Shown here one piece after another: positions 35,666-42,797 of a stretch of 64,000 nt of DNA. This DNA is from Nocardia brasiliensis NBRC 14402. Lineage in GTDB: Bacteria; Actinomycetota; Actinomycetes; Mycobacteriales; Mycobacteriaceae. Positions within the stretch are counted from its first letter, which is position 1. Every line of letters begins with the position of its first letter. The notes under the pieces are model-generated. The model saw only the letters and a program-made list of their open reading frames with translations, was not told where the DNA came from and made no database searches. A program made the position numbers and the translations under genes. The stretch spans positions 18,010 through 82,009 of the forward strand of contig NZ_BAFT02000010.1 in assembly GCF_000308475.2 (NCBI RefSeq). Direction: 5' to 3'.

Positions 35666-36805
35666 TCAACGATTACGGCGCTGCGCGACCGCGTCGGCCA
35701 AGCGATCGAGCTGGCTCGCGGTGGTCTCCCAGTCCAGGCAGGCGTCGGTGATGGACTGCCCGTAGGTGAGATCGGCGGCCTTACCGAGGGTGAGGTCCTG
35801 CCGGCCCGCCACGAGGAAGCTCTCCAGCATCACACCGACCACGCCGGGTTCGCCCGCCGCCAGCCGCTCGGCGATATCGGTCACCACGTCGACCTGCTTG
35901 TTGTGGTCCTTGTTGCTGTTGCCGTGGCTGGCGTCGACCACGAGTCGTTGCGGCAGCGCCGCCTTCTCCAGTCGCAGGCAGGCCTCGGCCACCGAGGCGG
36001 CGTCGTAGTTCGGGCCGGTGCTGCCGCCGCGCAGGATCACGTGGCAGTCCGGGTTGCCGGTGGTGCGGATCAGCGCGGCCCGGCCGTCGAGATCGGTACC
36101 CGGGAACACATGGCTGGCCGCCGCGGCGCGGACGCCGTCCACGGCCACCTGCACGTCACCGTCGGTGCCGTTCTTGATGCCCACCGGCATGGACAGCGCG
36201 CTGCTCAGCTGCCGATGCACCTGACTGGCCGCGGTGCGCGCCCCGATGGCGCCGTAGGAGACCAGGTCCGCGATGTACTGCGGGGTGATCGGATCGAGGA
36301 ACTCGCACGCCACCGGCAGGCCGAGCGCGGTGATGTCGACCAGCACCTTGCGGCCGATGCCGAGGCCGGTGTTGACGTCGAAGGAGCCGTCCAGGTGCGG
36401 ATCGTTGATCAGGCCCTTCCAGCCGAGCGTGGTGCGGGGTTTCTCGAAGTACACCCGCATCACCACGTGCAGCCGGTCGTCCAGCTCAGCCGCCTTGGCA
36501 GCCAGCCGGCGGGCGTAGTCGAGCGCCGCGGCGGGATCGTGCACCGAGCACGGGCCGACGATCACCATGAGGCGATCGTCGGCGCCGTTCAGTACGTCGA
36601 CAGTGGCGGCGCGGCCCTTGCGGACGGTGCCGGCCAGCTCGTCGGTGATCGGGTGCACGCGACGGACCTCGGCGGGCGAGCGCAGCGGGCTGACGCTCAT
36701 GGTGCGTTGGTCATCGAGGTCAGCGTGCATCGCGCAGCGATTCGATGAGGGGTGGTGGCCGGGCGACGGGTGGGCACGCGGATCTATATCGGCAGCTCGT
36801 GTCAT
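35666..36805 (-). CDS. aroG: Class I DAHP synthase
   Basis: A 379-residue 3-deoxy-D-arabino-heptulosonate-7-phosphate synthase, which condenses PEP and erythrose 4-phosphate in the first step of the shikimate pathway. It is of the AroF/G/H type: IVGPCSVHDPAAAL, MRVYFEKPRTTLGWKGLINDP, GARTAASQVHR, GIKNGTDGD, DASHGNSNKDH. The ATG at 36805 has AAAAGGA upstream, better than the internal ATG at 36730. Transcription starts about 150 nt earlier at a leader peptide gene, and an attenuator hairpin lies between. M. tuberculosis relies on a type II enzyme, so this type I gene is a difference. Confidence 0.95.
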   Translation of the reverse strand: MTRAADIDPRAHPSPGHHPSSNRCAMHADLDDQRTMSVSPLRSPAEVRRVHPITDELAGTVRKGRAATVDVLNGADDRLMVIVGPCSVHDPAAALDYARRLAAKAAELDDRLHVVMRVYFEKPRTTLGWKGLINDPHLDGSFDVNTGLGIGRKVLVDITALGLPVACEFLDPITPQYIADLVSYGAIGARTAASQVHRQLSSALSMPVGIKNGTDGDVQVAVDGVRAAAASHVFPGTDLDGRAALIRTTGNPDCHVILRGGSTGPNYDAASVAEACLRLEKAALPQRLVVDASHGNSNKDHNKQVDVVTDIAERLAAGEPGVVGVMLESFLVAGRQDLTLGKAADLTYGQSITDACLDWETTASQLDRLADAVAQRRNR

Positions 36806-36844
36806 CGTGGGTTCCTTTTCTTCGGCCGACCCACGGACGTGAAA

Positions 36845-36876
36845 CCCCGTCGAGCCGGTCCATATCCGGCTCGGGG
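36845..36876 (-). terminator. Attenuator terminator in the aroG leader
   Basis: On the minus strand CCCCGAGCCGG pairs with CCGGCTCGACGGGG (8-bp core, a 2-nt bulge, then a further G:C run), and TTTC follows. It lies between the leader peptide stop (36887) and aroG (36805). Its left arm can instead pair with 36915-36928. Confidence 0.8.
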
Positions 36877-36886
36877 TGGAATGTCG

Positions 36887-36958
36887 TCAGCGCATGTGGT
36901 TGCCGCAGACCAGCCCACCCAGGGCCGGCTTGCTAAACCAGAAATACGCGCGCTGCAC
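36887..36958 (-). CDS. Aromatic leader peptide of aroG attenuator
   Basis: A 23-residue peptide starting at GTG 36958 and beginning V-QRAYFWFSKPALGG. Consecutive Tyr, Phe, Trp and Phe codons (TAT TTC TGG TTT) sit 30 nt ahead of a segment that can act as antiterminator. The start codon is 7 nt behind TACAGT, so the peptide is read from a leaderless message. The stop is 10 nt before the terminator hairpin. The arrangement parallels aroR-aroF of Corynebacterium glutamicum. Confidence 0.75.
   Translation of the reverse strand: MQRAYFWFSKPALGGLVCGNHMR
36915..36928 (-). promoter_or_regulatory. Antiterminator segment in the aroG leader
   Basis: CCGGCCCTGGGTGG (codons Pro-Ala-Leu-Gly-Gly of the leader peptide) can pair at 12 of 14 positions with CCACCCCGAGCCGG, which includes the left arm of the terminator. 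The two structures exclude each other. Confidence 0.65.
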
Positions 36959-36965
36959 GTCGGCG

Positions 36966-36971
36966 ACTGTA
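36966..36971 (-). promoter_or_regulatory. -10 box for the leaderless aroG leader transcript
   Basis: TACAGT on the minus strand ends 7 nt before the leader GTG at 36958. Confidence 0.65.
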
Positions 36972-36984
36972 CCAGGTCTGGAAT

Positions 36985-37455
36985 TCACCCCCATTGACCC
37001 GGGGTGTAGTCGCCCGCGGGGGTGCGGGCGATGACGTTCATCCGGTTCCAGGCGTTGATCATCGCGATGGCGGCGATGAGCGCGGCGATCTGGTCCTCGT
37101 CGTAGTGCTTCTGCACCTGCTGCCACACCTCGTCGCTGACGCCGCGGCCGTCACCGATGCGGGTGGCCTCCTCGGTCAGCGCCAGCGCGGCGCGCTCGGC
37201 ATCGGTGAAGACGGTGGCCTCGGGCCAGGCCGCGACCAGATTGAGCCGCACCGAGGTCTCACCGGCGTGCGCGGCGTCCTTGGTGTGCATGTCGGTGCAG
37301 TAGCCGCAGCCGTTGATCTGGCTGGCCCGGATCTTGACCAGCTCGTAAGTCGCTGCGGGCAGCGTGGATTCGGCGACCACCCGGCCCGCCGTGTTCATGC
37401 GCTTGACGAAGCTGGCGGCGACGCGGTTGCCGAAGAGGTTGAAGCGAGCGCTCAT
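36985..37455 (-). CDS. AhpD/carboxymuconolactone decarboxylase family protein
   Basis: A 156-residue helical protein with GCGYCTDMHTKDA, the CxxC-xxx-H motif of AhpD-like alkylhydroperoxidases, preceded by the conserved Glu/Lys helix. It probably forms oligomers with peroxidase or disulfide activity. The ATG at 37455 has AAGAAGG upstream. An inverted repeat GGTGT-G-ACACC lies at 37524-37534 in the upstream gap. It ends 14 bp before the -10 of the aroG leader. Confidence 0.85.
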   Translation of the reverse strand: MSARFNLFGNRVAASFVKRMNTAGRVVAESTLPAATYELVKIRASQINGCGYCTDMHTKDAAHAGETSVRLNLVAAWPEATVFTDAERAALALTEEATRIGDGRGVSDEVWQQVQKHYDEDQIAALIAAIAMINAWNRMNVIARTPAGDYTPGQWG

Positions 37456-37609
37456 GATGTCTGCCTTCTTTCTGATTCGTGCCGTGCTGGGCGGTTCACA
37501 GAGATGACGAAGCAGCGCCGCGAGGTGTGACACCGATCGAGCAGTGACGTGGACCACGCACCGTCATACCGCTGGCAGATGCACCTCGTGACGGCAGACG
37601 ATGCGGACC

Positions 37610-38488
37610 CTACCTGCCGAAGTCGTAACTGACGCCGGTCAGTTTTTCCGACAGCTCCCACAGGCCCCGCGCGACGCCTTCGTCCCGGGATGCCCTGGAC
37701 GAACCCGAGACGCCGGGGTAGCCGCGCAATCCGCCGAACCTGGCCGGTCCGTAGTAGCCACCCGGCTCGACCTCGGTGGTGGCGACGTACAGCGTTGGCA
37801 GCGCGCCCATTTCGGCGCTCTGCGCGAGCACCCGGTTACCCAGCCACATCACCCGGTCCTGAATCGACTCGGTGTGCGACTGTAATTCGGTCGAGGCGTA
37901 GCCGGGATGCGCGGCGACCGAGATCGTCGGCGAGCCCGCGGCGGTGAGCCTGCGCTGCAGTTCGTAGGCGAACATCAGGTTGGCCAGCTTCGCCTGGCCA
38001 TAGGCTTGCCAACGCTGGTACTTGCGGCGCTCCCAGTTCAAGTCGTCCAGGTCGATCTTGCCGATCACGTGCGCACCGCTGGCCACGGTGACCACCCGCT
38101 GCGAGATCTTGGGCAGCAGTAGGCCGGTCAGCGCGAAATGCCCGAGATAGTTTGTGCCCACCTGCATTTCGAAGCCATCGGCGGTGCGCTGCTCGGGCAG
38201 CGCCATCACCCCGGCATTGTTGATCAGCACGTCGGCTCCCGCGGCGGCCGCCGCGAACTCGCGGATCGAGGCCAGGCTCGCCAGATCCAACCGGCGCACG
38301 ACCGCGCGCTCCCCCAGTTCCGCGGCCACGCGCTCGCCTTTGGCCACGTTCCGGCAAGCCAGCACCACCTGCGCCCCGGCGCGGACGAGCGCCCGTGCCG
38401 TGACGGCCCCCAGCCCGCTGTTCGCGCCGGTCACGATGAACGTGCGTCCGGTCTGATCGGGTATATCCGAGGTATCCCACCTGCTCAT
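37610..38488 (-). CDS. Short-chain dehydrogenase/reductase (retinol dehydrogenase type)
   Basis: A 292-residue NAD(P)-dependent oxidoreductase with TGANSGLGAVTARAL (cofactor loop), NNAGVM, a Ser in TVASGAH and the catalytic YGQAK. The ACRN segment after strand 2 suggests NADP. The substrate is unknown. The ATG at 38488 lies 8 nt behind TAGACT, pointing to a leaderless message. Confidence 0.85.
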   Translation of the reverse strand: MSRWDTSDIPDQTGRTFIVTGANSGLGAVTARALVRAGAQVVLACRNVAKGERVAAELGERAVVRRLDLASLASIREFAAAAAGADVLINNAGVMALPEQRTADGFEMQVGTNYLGHFALTGLLLPKISQRVVTVASGAHVIGKIDLDDLNWERRKYQRWQAYGQAKLANLMFAYELQRRLTAAGSPTISVAAHPGYASTELQSHTESIQDRVMWLGNRVLAQSAEMGALPTLYVATTEVEPGGYYGPARFGGLRGYPGVSGSSRASRDEGVARGLWELSEKLTGVSYDFGR

Positions 38489-38496
38489 AGCCGAGA

Positions 38497-38502
38497 AGTC
38501 TA
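38497..38502 (-). promoter_or_regulatory. -10 box for leaderless SDR transcript
   Basis: TAGACT on the minus strand ends 8 nt before the ATG at 38488. The same hexamer precedes the LysE gene at 24671. Confidence 0.55.
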
Positions 38503-38586
38503 AACAAATTCACGCCCTTTCCCGAGGGTCGCGCGAGCCCCCGCAGCGACGGTCAGAGCCTTCGTAGCAGCACCGACCGCGGTGAG

Positions 38587-38605
38587 ATAGGGTTGCCTAA
38601 CCTAT
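38587..38605. promoter_or_regulatory. IdeR/DtxR iron box upstream of nbtT
   Basis: ATAGGGTTGCCTAACCTAT read on the minus strand matches the IdeR consensus at 15 of 19 positions. It ends 53 bp before the nbtT start, so iron-dependent repression is expected. Confidence 0.75.
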
Positions 38606-38657
38606 ATGCCGAGATCCTCCATCCGCGCTCGGCTCGAGTTATCTGTGAGGCAAGACC

Positions 38658-40271
38658 GTGACTTCGACATCCACCACGCATCGCGCGGGCTACGTCGGCT
38701 TCCCCACCGAAGCGGCCGACGCCTACCGAGCCGCCGGATACTGGACCGGACGCCCGCTGGCCGACCTGCTGCGCGACACGGCCCGGCGGCATCCGCACCG
38801 GCCCGCGCTGCTCGACGCCGAACAGACGCGCAGCTACGCGTGGCTCGACGCGGAGGCCGACCGGATGGCGCACGGGTTGCTCGCACTCGGCATCGCGCCG
38901 GGCGACCGGGTGGTGGTGCAGCTGCCGAACGTGCCGGAGTTCTTGACCGTGCTCTTCGGCGCACTACGCGCGGGCATCATTCCGGTGCTGACGCTGCCCG
39001 CCCACCGCCGAGCCGAAATCGAGCATCTGGCAGCGCTTTCCGAGGCGGTCGCCTACATCATCGTGGACCGCCTCGGCGACTTCGACTATCGCGAACTGGC
39101 CGACACGGTACGGGCGGCGGTGCCGACGCTGCGGCACGTGCTGGTGGTCGGCGAGCCCGGCGCCGGCACCGATCTGGCCTCGGTGCCACGCGCGGGCGAG
39201 ACGCTGCCGGAGATCGATCCGGGCGATATCGCGCTGATGCTGGTCTCCGGCGGCACCACGGGTCTGCCGAAGCTGATCGCGCGCACCCACGACGACTACG
39301 TCTACAACGCCACCGCGAGCGCGGCGATCTGCGAACTCACCGAGGACGATGTCTATCTGGCCACTTTGCCTGCCGCGCACAACTTTCCGCTCGCCTGCCC
39401 GGGCATCCTCGGCACCGTGAGCGTGGGCGGCGCGGTGAGCTTCGTCACCGACCCCAGCCCGGAGAACGCCTTCGCGGCGATCGAACGACACCGGGTGACC
39501 GTCACGGCCGTGGTTCCACCGCTGGCCCGACTGTGGTGCGCCGCAACCGAATGGGAGGAAGCCGACCTGAGCTCGCTGCGCCTGCTCCAGGTGGGCGGCG
39601 CGAAGCTGGCCGAGGTCAACGCGCGCGAGGTGACCCCCGCGCTCGGCGCCACGCTGCAGCAGGTGTTCGGCATGGCGGAGGGCCTGCTCAACTACACCCG
39701 GCTCGACGACGACACCGAACTGCTGTGCACCACCCAGGGCCGGGCGCTCTCGCCCGACGACGAGATCCGGGTGGTGGACGCGGACGGCAACGATGTGCCG
39801 CCCGGCGCGGAGGGCGAGCTGCTGACCAAGGGCCCCTACACGATTCGCGGCTACTACCGCGCACCCGAGCACAACGCCCGCGCCTTCACCCCCGACGGTT
39901 ACTACCGCAGCGGCGATCTGGTGCGCCGGCTGCCGAGCGGTCACCTGATCGTCTCCGGACGGATCAAGGACGTGATCAATCGCGGCGGCGAGAACATCTC
40001 CTGCGACGAACTCGAGGAGCACCTGCTCGCGTACCCGGCCGTGCGGCACGCCGCCGCGGTCGGCCTGCCCGATCCCACGCTCGGCGAGCAGGTCTGCGTC
40101 GTCCTCGTCGTCGACGGCGATATGCCGACCCTGGCGCAGATCAAGACGTTCCTCATCGACCGCGGCCTGGCCACCTACAAACTGCCCGATGTGCTCCGCC
40201 GCGCGGACACGCTGCCTGTCACCGCCGTCGGCAAGATCGACAAGAAGGTGCTGCGCGGCCTCGAGGGGTGA
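38658..40271 (+). CDS. nbtT: Salicyl-AMP ligase
   Basis: A 537-residue stand-alone adenylation enzyme (MbtA/DhbE type) that activates salicylate for loading on a siderophore carrier protein. Core motifs: VSGGTTGLPKLIARTH (A3), YYRSGDLVR (A7), GRIKDVINRGGENIS (A8) and VGKIDKKVLR with the A10 lysine. The GTG has GAGG 7 nt upstream. It is paired tail-to-tail with the salicylate synthase gene and has its own iron box. In Nocardia these two nocobactin genes lie apart from the NRPS cluster. Confidence 0.9.
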   Translation: MTSTSTTHRAGYVGFPTEAADAYRAAGYWTGRPLADLLRDTARRHPHRPALLDAEQTRSYAWLDAEADRMAHGLLALGIAPGDRVVVQLPNVPEFLTVLFGALRAGIIPVLTLPAHRRAEIEHLAALSEAVAYIIVDRLGDFDYRELADTVRAAVPTLRHVLVVGEPGAGTDLASVPRAGETLPEIDPGDIALMLVSGGTTGLPKLIARTHDDYVYNATASAAICELTEDDVYLATLPAAHNFPLACPGILGTVSVGGAVSFVTDPSPENAFAAIERHRVTVTAVVPPLARLWCAATEWEEADLSSLRLLQVGGAKLAEVNAREVTPALGATLQQVFGMAEGLLNYTRLDDDTELLCTTQGRALSPDDEIRVVDADGNDVPPGAEGELLTKGPYTIRGYYRAPEHNARAFTPDGYYRSGDLVRRLPSGHLIVSGRIKDVINRGGENISCDELEEHLLAYPAVRHAAAVGLPDPTLGEQVCVVLVVDGDMPTLAQIKTFLIDRGLATYKLPDVLRRADTLPVTAVGKIDKKVLRGLEG

Positions 40272-40280
40272 GACAGCAAA

Positions 40281-40310
40281 CGGGCAGTACACCTTTCGGT
40301 GTACTGCCCG
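40281..40310. terminator. Bidirectional terminator between nbtT and nbtS
   Basis: Perfect 13-bp arms (CGGGCAGTACACC against GGTGTACTGCCCG) with a TTTC loop. Confidence 0.95.
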
Positions 40311-40318
40311 TCTTGTCG

Positions 40319-41632
40319 TCAGGCGCGCACTACGTAAGGCGCGATGCTGCCGAGCTTTTCGCAGGTTTCCTCGAACTCCCGGTCCGGGCGCGATTGCCCG
40401 ACGATACCCGCGCCGGCGCGCAGCCAGGCGCCCTCGGTGTTCTGGTACACCGCGCGCAGCACCAGGGTGGCCTCCAGCGCGCCGGTGGGCGAAACCGTCA
40501 CCACCGCACCGGAATACAGGCCGCGCGCGTCGTGATCGAGCCGGAACACCGAATCGATGCCCTCGCGCTTGGGAATGCCGGAGGCGGTGACCGACGGGAA
40601 CAGCACCTCGAGCGCGTCCCAGCTGGACCGGTCGGCGGCCAGGCGGCCGCGCACCGTGGAGGCGAGGTGCTGCACGCTGCCGCGCTCGCGCACCACCATG
40701 AAATCGGAGACCGCGGGGGTGCCGGGATCGGCCACGGCGGCGATCTCCGCGAACGAGGTGCGCACCGAAATCGCGTGCTCCACGATCTCTTTCGGATCAC
40801 TGACCAGGTCGGCCCGGGCCGCCATGTCGACCGCCTCGCCACGGCCGAAGGCACGGGTACCGGCCAGCGGCTCCGTGGTCACCACCCGGTTCTCGTCGAC
40901 CGACGCGACCAGTTCGGGGCTGAAGCCCGCCGCCTCGAGTCCGCCAAGGCGGAGCAGGAACGAGCGTGCGGGGGTGTTGTTCGCCCGGCCGAGCCGGTAG
41001 GTCGCGGGCACGTCCACCACGAACGGCAGATCGACCTTCCGGGACAGGATGACCTTCTGATACCGGCCCGCCTGGATCTCGCCGACCGCCTCGGCGACCC
41101 GGTCCCGGTAGCCGGTCGGATCGATCCGGACATCGGCGGGATGCGCCTGGGGCAATTCGGATTCCTGCGATTCGGCGATCAGGCTGTGGATATCGCCCGT
41201 CTCGGTCGGGGTGGCGCCGGACACCCGGACGCCGTAGGGACCGACCCGGACCTCGATCCGGGGAATCATCAAGTGCGCCACCGTCGTCCGCGGATCCAGG
41301 TGCTCGGTCGCCTGGAAGGCCCACGCGCAGAACTCGAATCCGATCCAGCCGTAGGCGTTGCGGCCGGCCAGCGGCAGCGCGCGCAGCGCCGCATCGATGA
41401 CGGCGCCCGGGCTGCCTTCCCAGGCGCTGGTGGTCGTCTTCCCGTCCCAGGTGACCCGCAGCTCTTCGACATCCAATTCGATGCCGCCGATCGGATCGGC
41501 GGCGAAGACCCATTCGCCAGGGCTCTCGTACATGACGTACTCACCGAACCGATCCGCCCCCGCCAGTCGGGACATCGCTGCCGCCGGATCGGTTACATAC
41601 TCCACCCGCAAGCGTTCGTCCGTGGTCGACAA
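40319..41632 (-). CDS. nbtS: Salicylate synthase
   Basis: A 437-residue chorismate-utilising enzyme (MbtI type, about 450 residues) that makes salicylate from chorismate via isochorismate. Family blocks: AYGWIGFEFCAWAF, GRYQKVILSRKV (catalytic Lys region), TTEPLAGTRAFGRG, DPKEIVEHAISV, and GLYSGAVVTVSPTGALEATLVLRAVY. A rare TTG at 41632 is the start because GGAGG lies 5 nt upstream. An iron box lies 38 bp upstream. It supplies the substrate of nbtT. Confidence 0.92.
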   Translation of the reverse strand: MSTTDERLRVEYVTDPAAAMSRLAGADRFGEYVMYESPGEWVFAADPIGGIELDVEELRVTWDGKTTTSAWEGSPGAVIDAALRALPLAGRNAYGWIGFEFCAWAFQATEHLDPRTTVAHLMIPRIEVRVGPYGVRVSGATPTETGDIHSLIAESQESELPQAHPADVRIDPTGYRDRVAEAVGEIQAGRYQKVILSRKVDLPFVVDVPATYRLGRANNTPARSFLLRLGGLEAAGFSPELVASVDENRVVTTEPLAGTRAFGRGEAVDMAARADLVSDPKEIVEHAISVRTSFAEIAAVADPGTPAVSDFMVVRERGSVQHLASTVRGRLAADRSSWDALEVLFPSVTASGIPKREGIDSVFRLDHDARGLYSGAVVTVSPTGALEATLVLRAVYQNTEGAWLRAGAGIVGQSRPDREFEETCEKLGSIAPYVVRA

Positions 41633-41669
41633 CGATCCTCCAAAAGCTCAAAACTGGCTGACTTGGAGG

Positions 41670-41688
41670 TAAGGTTAGCATTACCTGA
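41670..41688. promoter_or_regulatory. IdeR/DtxR iron box upstream of nbtS
   Basis: TAAGGTTAGCATTACCTGA matches the IdeR consensus at 14 of 19 positions, 38 bp before the nbtS start. Confidence 0.7.
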
Positions 41689-41735
41689 TTCAAGAAGAGC
41701 TGTGCTGGCGAACACAACCGAGGACCCACGGAAGC

Positions 41736-42500
41736 CTAGTTCGCCGGTACTGCCAGGGCCGAACGCTCGACGCTCAGCAAACTCTCTGCACTGTGCTCGG
41801 CATGGTAGGCGGCGGCACCGCCGCGCAACCCGAACAGTCGCTTCGAGTAGAGCAGCCAGACCACCGCGACGATATTGATCAGCAGCGCGCCGATCCGCAG
41901 CGCGGTGATCTTCTCGGTCAACTCGTAGATCTCCAGCGGCAGGAACAGGCTCGTCGCGACCACCGCGAAATACTCGCCCCAGCGCTTCATCAGCCAGAGA
42001 CCGGTCGCCTCGATCACCTGCAGCCCGGCGTAGACGAAGATCCCGGCCGCCACCCACAACAGGGTCGTGTTCGACAGAGAGAACGCCTCGTCGATCAGGT
42101 GCACGATCTTCGAACGGTCGATGTCCCAGCCGAGTTGGTCGGCCAGCGGGCGCAATAACGGGAGGTCCTGGTCGAACGCCGCCCGCATCGTCTCGCGCGA
42201 GGACCGGAACTTCAGCACCCCGAACGCGGCGGCCACCAGCACCAGGCCACGCAGCAGTCGTTCGATCGCCAAGGCGCGCATCAGCCAGCGATCGCGCAGC
42301 AGTCGCCCGCGCGGCACCTCCGGCGCGTGATCCGCCGGCCCGGACCCCACGGGGTCGCCGGGCACAAAGGTGCCACAGCGCAGGCAGCGCCACGCCACCC
42401 CCGCGACGGTGTCGACGCGCAATCGCGCCGCCAGATCCGGCTCATCCGGCTGGTAGGTGTAGTGGCCGTGCCAACCGCACGCGCGCAACGCCCAGTCCAT
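41736..42500 (-). CDS. DUF2127 family membrane protein
   Basis: A 254-residue protein. The N-terminal 80 residues are soluble, with a CLRCGTF metal-binding-like pair. At least four membrane helices follow, matching the DUF2127 pattern (ALAIERLLRGLVLVAAAFGV, then EATGLWLMKRWGEYFAVVATS). The function is unknown. The ATG at 42500 is 6 nt behind TAGGCT, so a leaderless message is likely. Confidence 0.8.
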   Translation of the reverse strand: MDWALRACGWHGHYTYQPDEPDLAARLRVDTVAGVAWRCLRCGTFVPGDPVGSGPADHAPEVPRGRLLRDRWLMRALAIERLLRGLVLVAAAFGVLKFRSSRETMRAAFDQDLPLLRPLADQLGWDIDRSKIVHLIDEAFSLSNTTLLWVAAGIFVYAGLQVIEATGLWLMKRWGEYFAVVATSLFLPLEIYELTEKITALRIGALLINIVAVVWLLYSKRLFGLRGGAAAYHAEHSAESLLSVERSALAVPAN

Positions 42501-42506
42501 CCGCGC

Positions 42507-42512
42507 AGCCTA
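42507..42512 (-). promoter_or_regulatory. -10 box for leaderless DUF2127 transcript
   Basis: TAGGCT on the minus strand ends 6 nt before the ATG at 42500. Confidence 0.55.
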
Positions 42513-42603
42513 ATTCGGCTCGGGGAGATAGCGCCGGACGCGCGCGGCGGTTCGATCCTGGCCAAAGCGAACAAACTTGCGACCTGGCCACGCCGCAGCG
42601 ACC

Positions 42604-42609
42604 TATGAT
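42604..42609 (+). promoter_or_regulatory. -10 box upstream of plsB
   Basis: TATGAT, close to consensus, implies a start near 42616 and a plsB leader of about 180 nt. Confidence 0.5.
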
Positions 42610-42658
42610 CCTGTCCAACACACGTTTCCCGGCCCGCAACAGCTGACTACGTAGGAAC

Positions 42659-42748
42659 ATGGGTAACTCACCGGGTACGGGCCGAGCCGAATCCGCTGCT
42701 GACCGCCGGGCGCCGACGCAACGGCCGGGGCTCCCGGGGCTGGCTTGA
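42659..42748 (+). CDS. Possible upstream ORF in the plsB leader
   Basis: A 29-codon frame (begins MGNSPGTGRAESA) with AGGA just upstream. It ends inside a hairpin (42732-42758, CCCGGGGCT against AGCCCCGGG) that lies 40 nt before plsB. It may be a translated regulatory leader; the peptide has no recognisable function. Confidence 0.3.
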   Translation: MGNSPGTGRAESAADRRAPTQRPGLPGLA

Positions 42749-42797
42749 AGCCCCGGGGAGGCGAGACAGCATCTTTTCAGTCGGAGGGAACCGGGTC

